Positions 43,652 through 54,092 of a stretch of 64,000 bases of DNA are shown one piece after another. This stretch comes from Manihot esculenta (taxonomy: Eukaryota; Streptophyta; Magnoliopsida; Malpighiales; Euphorbiaceae). The number at the start of each line of letters is the position of its first letter. Positions within the stretch are counted from its first letter, which is position 1. The notes beneath the pieces were generated by a model. The model saw only the letters and a program-made list of their open reading frames with translations. It was not told where the DNA came from and made no database searches. The DNA is taken from the NCBI RefSeq assembly GCF_001659605.2, contig NC_035178.2:8564062-8628061 (forward strand), given 5' to 3'. Position numbers and translations under genes: made by a program.

Positions 43652-45866
43652 AAACACTATTATATGAAAAAGTTATCAAATTATTGATTCACATAATATT
43701 TTTAATCGATAAATTAATTTAATTTATTGTGTTCAATGAAAAAATAACAAAAGATATATTTATTTTACGGAATCAAATTTAAGAGACTTAAGAAATGACG
43801 AAAAAGAAAATAAAATGAAGTTGAAGAATTCAAATACCTGATGAACAAATTCAAACTTGAAAAAAATCTTCTAATTCTGAAAGAATAAGAGTTAAGATAT
43901 TAGTTGAAAAACATCTTAATAATCTGAGATTCAGAAAATAAAGTTTTTATAGGATTTTGTGAATTTAGAAAAAATTTAGGTCTAGAGGAGGGCAATCATC
44001 ATTTTATCGGTTTTCTTTTGTCTGCTAGTGACGTATAACAAACTGTCTATCATTGGGCCACCTGTCCCTGCCATGTTGATTCGGACATATGAGAATATCA
44101 TATTCCTGCTACATGCGTAACGGCCTCTGATTCTCCACGGGCACGCATGCTGATGGATCCGCCAGACGGATGGATCGGTTTCCTTTTAGGTTCCGAGCCG
44201 GGCCGGAACCTAAAATTAAAACTGAGTCAAAAAATGATCTGTCTGATGAGCCGTACGGGCTGGGCGGGCCTGATTGAGAAATTTAGATAGAATTCGGTTT
44301 CAAGGCTGAGTGGGCCGGACTGGATCCATGCGGGAGACTTGAGGGTCTCTAAATAATGGGCTATTGTCATGGGTCTGACCCCAGACCGGAGTGAAAAAAT
44401 CCCTCGTATTATAAGATTATAAGATCAAAAAAAATTCTCCTTTTAAATAATGTAAGTGTTCAATCAGTACATGAATATAAGAGGGAATTTATTCTATTAT
44501 TTTGATAGGTGCAATTGCTATGGCTCGTTAATTATAAATAGAATTAATAATTGCACTCTGAAACCTCCGTTTGTATAAAATAATTTGTACAAAATGTTTT
44601 TCAAAAAAATATATTTATATTTTTTTGTGTTCTAACATTTAAAAATTTTAGTTAATAGAAAAATATTTTTTTGATTAAAGAAAAAAAAAGTTATTTAAAA
44701 AAAGTTATTTCTACATTCAAATGAGAATTCATTTTTAGTGTTTTAAAATTTTTATTAAAATTTCTATATATAAATTTTTTAAATTAAAATTAAATAATAA
44801 AAAATTATTTCTATTTAAAAAATATTTTTTAAATATTAAATTATTTTCCACAAACAAACGTAATATAAATTATAATTTAGTTTACCTATATAGGTACACC
44901 ATCTAATTATTTTACTAATGACTCGTTAGTTTTATGAAATTTTTTTTTTTAGAAAAATATTTTTTTACATCTTTTGAGGGTTTTAACCTTTAGAAAATTT
45001 AATTAATAAAAAATATTTTATTAATTAAAATAAAAATTAAATCATTTTAAAGAAAATTAATTTTAAAAAGAAAAAATATAAAAAATACTCCATAATGTAT
45101 TAATTTTTTATTTCCGTTCAATTTATATTAAAATAATAATTGTGATATTGCTCTGTTAGCAAATAGCAGTAATTTAAGTAATTTAACATAAAAATTATAT
45201 CACGAATTACTAATTTAATACAAATTGAATTACAAATCTAAAATAAAAATGAATAAAAATATATGCTATTTTTTTATATTTTCTAATTAATAAATATATT
45301 TTATTTGTTATATCAGTAATATTTTATGACATCATAAAATTACCATTATTTATTAATTTATAATAGATATTATTTTAACATAAATTTGATCTACTGACTT
45401 TAAAATAAAAATGACTAAAATTATATAATAATTTTTTATAATTTTTTTAAAAAAATTATTTTTCTGAAAATATTATTAAAATTTTTATATATAAATTTAT
45501 TAATATATTTTAATTTTTAAATTAAAATTAAATAATGAAAATAAATTATTTTATTAAAAAATATTTTACAAATATAAATTATTTTCTATAAATAAATGAA
45601 GTCTTAATGTTTTTTTTGGGAAATATTCTTCTCTTCTTTTTGGCCATTTCTGGATAAGGGAGACTTTCTCCCAACTGAATTGTGGATATCATCTCTACCT
45701 ATAGATTGGCTGTGTATTAGTTTTGTGTTGCAAGTCTTATAGATTCAAGGTAGAGAATGAGTTTTTAGACCTACACGCGATGGTTTACAATGATCTATTA
45801 TTTTACGGTGTTGGAGCTCTATGCATAGGTAGAGAGTTGTGATGCTGCAATGGGAAGCTATCTTTA
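43652..45866. other. Intergenic DNA with AT-rich MITE copies and a GC-rich patch
   Basis: No gene. A compositionally distinct patch (about 44,040-44,400, with GAGCCGGGCCGGAACC, GGGCTGGGCGGGCC and GTGGGCCGGACTGG words) interrupts the AT-rich DNA and is unexplained. Copies of the AT-rich MITE family follow at about 44,567-44,874 and 45,400-45,607. Confidence 0.5.
44567..44874. mobile_element. AT-rich MITE family member
   Basis: CCGTTTGTATAAAATAATTT at the left pairs roughly with the complement of the right end (ACGTTTGTTTGTGGAAAATAA). The TATATAAATTTTTTAAATTAA marker block, shared with 7546-7902, lies inside. Confidence 0.5.
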
Positions 45867-46656
45867 GGCCATTTTCAACGGTGCGCTAATTTTCATTTTG
45901 GCGTTGGAGGTGGCCCTTCAAAACTGTGCCAAAATCTAACGGTTCTTTTTTAAATTATAATATAATTCAAAATTTTTAATTTTTTTTACTCTTATAATTT
46001 ATTATATTTTTAATTTATTTTATATTTTTATAATTATTGAAATTTAATTTAAATTAATATATTCACAATTATAAATAATATTTATAATAAATTAATTTAT
46101 TTATAATATATTATATAAAATAATATAAATAAATTAGTAAATTGACACATATATTATAATTGAACTTCGTAATGAGCATTTGTGGGAGTAATATACAAAT
46201 TCAAATGATCATATAAATTAGCTTATAATTTTTTATTGATAATTTAGTATGTATGAGTTTATTTTATTTTTAATTTGCTAATTAATGTTTAATTAATGTA
46301 TGTTTATAATTAATGTTTAAGTAATATTTTTTTATAATTATTATTTAATTAATACATTTTTATAATTAATATGTTTTTTTGTTTATTTATAAAATAATTA
46401 AATATTTCAATATAAGATGGAAATATAAAATATATAAATATTTAGAGTGAATATATAAAATTATATGAATTTTTTGAGTGAAATATATAAATAAAATTAA
46501 AGTAAAATAAATAATATAATATTAAAGATAAAAGAATATAAATAAAATATTTTTTTGGTGTTAAAATTTGTGCAGAAGGTCAGAGATAATATTGCACCAT
46601 TTTAGTACAAAGTACCAAAATAGTGCAAAAAATGATGCATAGAGTTGGAAATGGCC
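45867..46656. mobile_element. PIF/Harbinger (Tourist)-like MITE, copy B
   Basis: Full-length inverted relative of the element at 4685-5435. GGCCATTTTCAACGG and its near-complement GTTGGAAATGGCC form the termini, flanked by TTA (45,864-45,866 and 46,657-46,659). The right TTA now belongs to the target duplication of the gypsy element inserted next to it. Confidence 0.82.
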
Positions 46657-46660
46657 TTAT

Positions 46661-48896
46661 TGTCATACCCGGCTGGAGTCCGGCATCGGAATTCTACTTT
46701 CCGGTGGAGTCCGGGATGTCGGAAGTCTCTAGAAGGGTAGGATTTATGTTTTCCGACAGTGTTATGATGCATTTGAAGGTTTTTAGTTGAATTGATTTGA
46801 GTTGGTTTGAGGAAAGGAAGAGAAAAGGCTATGGAGACTTTTGCCAAGTTCGGCCGCCGAAGGTAAGTTCGGCCGCCGAAAGTGCCCAATGTTCGGCTTC
46901 CGCAGTTCAGATTCGGCCCCCGAATGTTGCATGGTTTTGCATGCGATTCGGCAGCCGAAGCTGAGTTGCTCAGCCAACTAATGAGCATTCCTGAGTCAGC
47001 ATTTTGGACAGGTGTTGGCTCCACACCCTGTCCAGAAGCTTGGCCACGTCTCCTATATTGTTCAGCTCCTGCAAGTGTGTTGTTTTGTTGGGTGTCAAAA
47101 GTTTTGAGAGTTTGAAGCAAAAAGCTTAGGTTTGAGAGTTTATGCGTGTGAAGAGAGTTGATTCATTTTCTTTGTTCAGATCGTTCATCTTCTTGAATAC
47201 AGGAGGTAAGTGAAGATCTTGAACATGTTTTACTGTTTTACAGAAGCTTTATGAAGGTTTGGGTAGAGATGCATGCTTAGGTGACAAAGGGTGTTTTCTT
47301 TTGATGGTTTAGCTTGTAAGCATGATTATGTGTTCTGTGTGATGTGTTTTGTTGGGGTGTTTAGGTAGTTTTGGACCCCTTTGTACATATATATGAGTAT
47401 ATGTGTGTGGAGGAGTTGAGGTATGCATGTTTTGAGAGCTTGAAGGGATGGAGGAGCTTGTTTGTCGTCGGGGCTGAGTTCTGGATGAACTCAGGTTCGG
47501 TAGCCGAAGGTTCATTCGGCCGCCGAACCTCTTGCATGGTGGCTTAGGCTGCCACAGCTTGCCCCCGCGAGTTTTGAATGTTCGGCTCTGTTTGGGGGAT
47601 TCGGCCGCCGAAGGTGCCGCCGAAGGTTAGAGACTTTCGTCTCTGGAGTGCCTTTTGGCCCCCGAAACTTGCCCCCGAAAGGGTTCGGCCGCCGAAGCTT
47701 GAGATTCGGCCGCCGAAGGTGCTTGAGTTTCGTCTCTGGAGAAGACTTTCGGCCGCCGAACCTGCCGCCGAAAGTGTTCTGTCCAGCTTTCTTTTGCCTA
47801 CTTTGCATGGTTAGTTGAGTGAGTTTAAGGGGATGTTTAGGGAGGTTAATAGAGTTATTCAGAAGCTTGTTTGGTCCCTCATTTGAGTCCATCTGTATAG
47901 GTACAGATCAGAGGAACCAGAGAGAGCAGCAGTGAGTACTGCTCCAGCGTGTTCAGAGCCTGCAGAGTCAGTCCAGTTAGCCAGAGGTGAGTGGAGCTAA
48001 ACTTCATTCTTTTACTTGCACAATGGAATGTTTTAGCATATCTCATGCATCATGATTATGCCATAGGTTGAGTGCATTAGTACCCACAAATATGTTGCAT
48101 TGCATAGTTATTTGTTGATGTGGGTAAATGCTGAATGATCCCATAGTCACAGACAGGAAGTCCAGGAGTCTTTGACTACGCCCTGGCAATGGTAAGTACA
48201 GAGGTGTTATATACACATATACATATATGACAGGAAGACCAGGTGCTCGATTCTACGCCCTGGCACAGAGCTACTGGGACTATGTGGTGACAGGTTTACT
48301 CTTGATGTGGCTTGTTTGTGTTATGACACATTCAATGAGATCATGTTTTACTGAGATGTTTTACTGTTCTACTCACTGGGCTATAGAGCTCATCCCACTC
48401 CCTTAACCCCAGTTTTGCAGGTTCAGTATACAGTGTACAGGGACAGTCCAGCAGGATACAGAAAGAGTAAAGAGATGTGTAATAGTGTAGAGTGGACATG
48501 TAATGTTAAAGAGAGATGTAATGGTTCTGTTTTCAGTTACAGATGTGCTTGACTTAGTCGTTTGTGATGTAAATCTGTTGTTTTGTACATGATCTGTCTA
48601 TGTATATGTTTTCCTGTATGTGTGAAAATCAGGCGTAACAGGTATGAGTTAACCCATCTAGAGTAAGCTCTAGTCAGGGGTACAGAGTACAGAGTACAGA
48701 GTACAGAGTACAGAGATAGTGCATGCACAGGTTAAGCCTTGGTTCAGAAAAGAGATTTTATTTTTCACAGAAAATGTATGATCATGTATGAGTTATACAA
48801 GTACACAGAGAGTATAGCAGGCTTGCTACGAGTTCTGGCGGCCTTAAGCCGACCTGAATCCTAGCGCCGGTGACAGTCCATTTTGGGGTCGTTACA
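46661..48896 (+). repeat. 5' LTR of the gypsy element
   Basis: Runs from TGTCATACCCGGCTGGAGTC to GGGGTCGTTACA. It contains two clusters of TTCGGCCGCCGAA-like words (about 46,848-46,965 and 47,500-47,780) and a (GTACAGA)n stretch near 48,682-48,716. Confidence 0.95.
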
Positions 48897-48898
48897 GA

Positions 48899-48913
48899 TT
48901 GGTATCAGAGCCC
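48899..48913 (+). other. Primer-binding site
   Basis: TTGGTATCAGAGCCC starts 2 bp after the 5' LTR. It matches the usual plant initiator-methionine tRNA primer site. Confidence 0.88.
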
Positions 48914-49116
48914 TAAGTTCACATGATCGGACCTATAGAGACAGTGTCGGGCTCATAACAGGTAGCAGTGGTCAAGCACAATAGGAAATCATGTCCACCA
49001 GGATAGGGTCTTGAGTCCTATCTGTTTCATGCCATGAGTTATGCATGTGCCTTCTTGCTATGTGCTGTTTATGTGCTAAAGTGCTATGTTATATGTTGTG
49101 TTTCCAGCTAGTAAAG

Positions 49117-52100
49117 ATGAGAGGAACTCGTCGATCAGCTCGATTGACTGGAGGCCCCCCAGATAGTGAGAGACCAGCTGCTCGTCCTCCTGCATTGCCA
49201 AGGGCAAGGTCGCAGAGATCTAGCAGGGAAGGTACGTCAATAGACCCTAGAAGGTCTGTCGACGAGAGCAGAAGAGGAACAGTGAGGGGAGGAAGATCAG
49301 AGGAAAGGAGGGAAGCGATGGAGATTGATCAGTCAAGAGATGATAGCATGGGTATAGGCAGTTTTGAGGAAGGTATGGGAGAGTCGCAGGGAGGTGCTCA
49401 GACCTCAGGTTTTGGCTACCCAGAGTATCCGATGGGAGGTATGTCGGAGTACTCTAGTTTTGTGCCATATCCTTCTTACATGCCATATATGCCTTATCCC
49501 TCTTACTACCCACCATATCCTATGTATCCATCTTCCCCTACCCATCCAAGTGCAGCACACCCAGAGCCAAATGAACCAGTACCACCACCAGAACCAGTAG
49601 CCCCTGTTGTTGACAGACATCAACCTAGCTCATCTGGAGGTAAGGTACAAATGACGGAGTACTTGAAATTGGATGCTCCTAAATATAACACGGGAAATGA
49701 TCCATTTGAATACCTCAGATCAGTTAGGATGATAACTAGTGAGTTGGGAGCTGATGATAGTAGAGCCATTGAGATGGCAGGGTTTACACTTAAATGCAAG
49801 AAAGCCAGAGAATGGTTTAAGAATTATGTGGAACCCAGAATGAACAGTATGTCTTGGGGAGAGTTCGCCAATGAGTTTGCAGGGTGGGCTTTTCCTGACA
49901 GTTCTAGGGAGATGAAAGTAATTGAGTTTGAACAGTTGCGACAGACAGATGAGATGAGTGTTGATGAATTCACAGATAAGTTTCTGGATTTGCTTCAGTA
50001 TGTGGGTCAAGCCTATGATACTGATCAGAAGAAGGCAAGGAGATATACTATGAGATTGCATCCCAGGTATTCTTCCTTGATTCTTCCAGCAGAAAAGGAG
50101 AGTTTCCACACGATAGTGGACGCCGCCAGGAAAATGGAAGCTAGTGCCAATATTCAGAAACAGTCAAAGGCACAGGCTTCGGGTTCTAAAGCCCCCACTT
50201 CAGGCAGCAAGAGATGGGATAGAGCGAAAGGAACAAAGAGTAAGTTCTGGAGTAAAGTGAAGTCAGGTCTGGGAATAGGTAGTGGCTCAAGCTCTGGCAC
50301 AGCTCCAGTCTGCAGACGATGCGGAAAACCACATGGAGGAGTTTGTCAGTTGGGATCTACAGCTTGTTTTCGCTGTGGACAGGAAGGACATATTGCTCGG
50401 AATTGTCCTCAGGTGACTTTTGCACCATCCCAGCAGATGAGTTCAGGCAGTGTGGTACAGCCAGTTGTTCGGCCAGCAGCTCCAGTCATGCCTCAAAGTA
50501 GTGGCAGAGGTAGAGGGAGAGGGGCAGCCTCTACTTCAGCAGCAGGTTCCCGAGGTGGAAATTCGGTAGCCCCAGCACGGATTTTCACTGTGACACAGGA
50601 GGAGGCGAACACGTCGAACACAGTGGTGTCAGGTAATCTCATCATTGGGTGTTCAGATGTGTATGCTTTGATGGACCCCGGTGCTTCTCATTCCTTTATT
50701 GCTTCGAGAGCCATAGAGAGATTGGGTTTGATCAGTTCTGAGTTAGAGTATCCTCTCTGGGTCAGTGGACCTAGATGTGACCCATCAGTGGCAGTGTCAG
50801 TCTGTCGTTTCAGTCTAGTGTTCATAGAGGGTAGATACCTTCTAGCTGACCTTGTGGTTCTAGATTTGACGGATTTTGATGTCATTCTAGGGATGGATTG
50901 GTTATCTACATATAGTGCTACATTGGACTGTAGAGAGAAGATAGTGAGTCTCAGAGACCAGGATGGGTCAGAGTGTGTCTTCAGAGGAGACAGGAGAGGT
51001 ACACCCAGAGGTATGATTTTAGCCCTTCAGGCTCATCGTTTGCTTAGGAGGGGTTGTCAGGGGTTTCTAGCTCATGTGAGAGAGCTAGACAGTCAGGTGA
51101 GGGAACCAGCCACCGTACCAGTAGTCCGAGAGTTTCTCGATGTGTTCCCAGACGATTTACCAGGACTCCCACCTGATAGGGAGATAGGGTTTGAAATTGA
51201 ATTGCTGCCAGGTACCAGACCTATCTCTATTCCTCCCTACAGGATGGCGCCAGCAGAGTTACAAGAGTTGAAAGAACAGTTGCAGGATTTGGTAGATAAG
51301 GGTTTCATCCGCCCTAGTACCTCACCTTGGGGTGCTCCAGTGCTCTTTGTCAGAAAGAAGGATGGATCCCTCAGACTTTGTATCGACTACAGACAGTTGA
51401 ACAAGGTCACTATCAAGAATAGGTATCCTCTACCTAGGATTGATGATCTATTTGACCAGCTAGCTGGAGCAGGTTGTTTCTCTAAAATAGATCTGAGATC
51501 CGGGTATCATCAGTTGAGAGTCAGAGAGGCAGATGTGCCTAAGACAGCTTTCAGGACCAGATATGGGCATTATGAGTTCTTAGTGATGCCGTTCGGGTTG
51601 ACTAACGCCCCTGCAGCATTCATGGATCTCATGAATAGAGTGTTCAGTGAGTTTCTGGATCACTTTGTCATTGTTTTCATCGATGATATTTTGGTGTATT
51701 CCAGAGATGCAGAGGAGCATGCCCAGCATCTGAGGATAGTTTTGCAGACACTGAGAGAGCATGGTTTGTATGCCAAGTTCTCGAAGTGTGAGTTTTGGTT
51801 GAGGAGCATTGCCTTCTTGGGACACGTGGTATCAGCAGAGGGTATTGAGGTAGACCCCAAGAAGATAGAGGCTGTAGCGAACTGGCCCAGACCCACTACA
51901 GTGACTGAGATTAAAAGCTTTCTGGGACTGGCAGGTTACTACAGGAGGTTCGTGCAGAACTTCTCAAAGATAGCAGCTCCGATGACCAAACTAACTCAGA
52001 AGAATCAGAAGTTTGTCTGGTCAGACCAGTGTGAAGAGAGCTTTGAGGAGCTCAAGCGGAGATTGACCACAGCACCAGTGTTAGCTCTGCCTGTCAGTAA

Positions 52101-53589
52101 TGAGGATTTCACAGTGTTCTGTGATGCATCTCGAGTGGGATTGGGTTGTGTATTGATGCAGAGTGAGCGGGTGATAGCTTATGCTTCTAGACAGTTGAAG
52201 AAGCACGAGTTGAATTACCCTACCCATGACCTAGAGATGGCAGCAGTTATCTTTGCACTTAAGATGTGGCGGCATTACCTCTATGGGGTTAAATGCGAGA
52301 TCTTCACTGATCACAAAAGTTTACAGTACATCTTGAGTCAGAGAGAGCTGAATTTGAGGCAGAGGAGATGGGTCGAATTGCTCAGTGATTATGATTGTAA
52401 GATCCAGTATCATCCGGGTAAGGCGAATGTTGTGGCAGACGCCCTCAGCCGGAAGTCACTAGGCAGTTTATCCCATATAGCAGTAGAGCGGAGACCAGTC
52501 GTGGTGGAGCTTTACAAGCTCTTAGAAGAAGGGTTACAGTTAGAGTTGTCTGGTACAGGTGCATTGATAGCACAGATGCGAGTGACACCTGTGTTTCTGG
52601 AGCAGATAGCTCAGAGACAGCATGAGGACCCTGAGTTGATGAAAATTGCCAGGACTGTTCAGTCAGGCAACAGTGCAGAGTTCAGCTTTGACAGCAAAGG
52701 GATCCTCCGCTATGGGAATCGACTTTGTGTACCAGATACGAGCAGTGTGAAGGCAGACATTATGAGGGAAGCTCATAATGCGCGGTATAGTGTTCACCCA
52801 GGAGCCACCAAGATGTATCAAGATCTGAAAAAGGTCTATTGGTGGCCAGCCATGAAGAAAGAAGTGGCGCAATTTGTGACAGCCTGTGAGATTTGCCAGA
52901 GGGTGAAACTAGAGCATCAGAAACCAGCAGGAATGCTTAACCCATTGCCGATTCCAGAGTGGAAATGGGAGAACATAGCCATGGATTTTGTAGTGGGTTT
53001 ACCAGCAGCATCCAACAGGATAGACTCTATATGGGTGATTGTGGACAGACTCACGAAATCTGCTCATTTTCTTCCAGTACGGAGTAACTATTCTGTGGAT
53101 AAGTTGGCACAGGTCTATCTGGATGAGATAGTGAGATTACATGGAGTTCCAGTGTCTATAGTTTCAGACAGAGGACCTCAGTTTACCTCTAGATTTTGGC
53201 GAAGTCTGCAGAGTGCGATGGGCACGAGATTAGAGTTTAGCACTGCTTTCCACCCACAGACTGATGGACAGTCAGAGAGGACCATCCAGACCATAGAGGA
53301 TATGCTTCGACTGTGTGTGTTAGACTTTGGCGGTTTTTGGCGGCAGCATCTACCTTTGGTGGAGTTTGCCTACAATAACAGCCATCATGCTAGCATAGGG
53401 ATGGCTCCTTATGAAGCTTTGTATGGGAGGAAGTGCAGATCCCCTGTTTGTTGGGAAGAAATAGGAGAGAAGGCTCTTGCAGGGCCAGAGTTAGTAGAGA
53501 TTACCAGTAGAGTGGTGCCCGTGATCAGAGAGAGAATCAGAACAGCGCAGAGTAGACAGAAAAGTTATGCAGACGTGCGCAGAAAATAG
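49117..53589 (+). pseudogene. Gag-Pol polyprotein frame of the gypsy element, broken by an in-frame stop
   Basis: I start at the ATG of MRGTRRSAR; upstream ATGs in the same frame give an implausible Cys/Leu-rich leader. From that Met: a Pro/Tyr-rich Gag N terminus, the Gag core (about 170-340), zinc knuckle [14 protein letters not shown] (417-430), protease DPGASHSF (Asp520), RT with the first catalytic Asp792 and FIDD (Asp856-Asp857), and RNase H with Asp1003. Integrase has an HHCC zinc module and a D1290-D1351-E1387 triad (35 residues between the last two). A TAG at 53,587-53,589 ends the frame at codon 1491, after the integrase core. All catalytic residues I checked upstream are present, so this copy is inactivated mainly by that stop. 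No other frameshift was seen. Confidence 0.93.
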
Positions 53590-54018
53590 TTAGAGTTTCA
53601 GGAGGGTAATATGGTATTGCTGAAAGTGTCTCCAATGAAAGGAGTGGTTCGTTTTGGGAAGAAGGGTAAGTTAGCTCCACGGTACATTGGACCCTTTGAA
53701 ATTGTGCAGAGGATCGGCAATGTGTCGTATAAGCTGGATTTACCTGCTTCTATGGCGAGAATTCACCCGGTATTTCATGTTTCTATGCTACGGCAGTTTG
53801 TGTCAGATCCGAATCAGGTTCTGAGTGAGCCTGAGGTGGAGATTCTTACAGATCTCACCTATATAGAGCAGCCAGTGCGGATTCTGGACACGCAGATCAG
53901 ACAGCTAAGAAACAAGGAGATTCCGATGGTGAAAGTTCTATGGAACCACCATAATCTAGAAGAGTGCACCTGGGAGACGCGAGAGTCGATGCTCCAGCAG
54001 TATCCATATTTGTTTTGA
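53590..54018 (+). pseudogene. Integrase C terminus and chromodomain of the gypsy element, cut off by the stop
   Basis: Same frame as the preceding region, beginning right after its stop codon. It shows the integrase C-terminal GPF/Y-type module (RYIGPFEIVQRIGNVSYKL, then IHPVFHVSMLRQF) and a chromodomain ending (VKVLWNHHNLEECTWETR), which in chromoviruses directs insertion to marked chromatin. It is not translated with the rest unless the stop is bypassed. Confidence 0.9.
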
Positions 54019-54079
54019 GGTTAGTTTCCTCCGTTTTTTGTGTTATTTGTGTTAGTATCATTCGAGGACGAATGTTCTT

Positions 54080-54090
54080 AAGGGGGGGAG
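54080..54090 (+). other. Polypurine tract
   Basis: AAGGGGGGGAG lies 2 bp before the 3' LTR and is the expected plus-strand primer. Confidence 0.9.
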
Positions 54091-54092
54091 AA

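Noticed and set aside
46602..48728. Several ORFs on both strands in the gypsy LTR, with repeated RRPNL or RPPK residues
   Set aside because: They are translations of the TTCGGCCGCCGAA repeats and have no protein meaning.
49405..52872. Antisense and off-frame ORFs in the gypsy coding region
   Set aside because: Shadows of the Gag-Pol frame.
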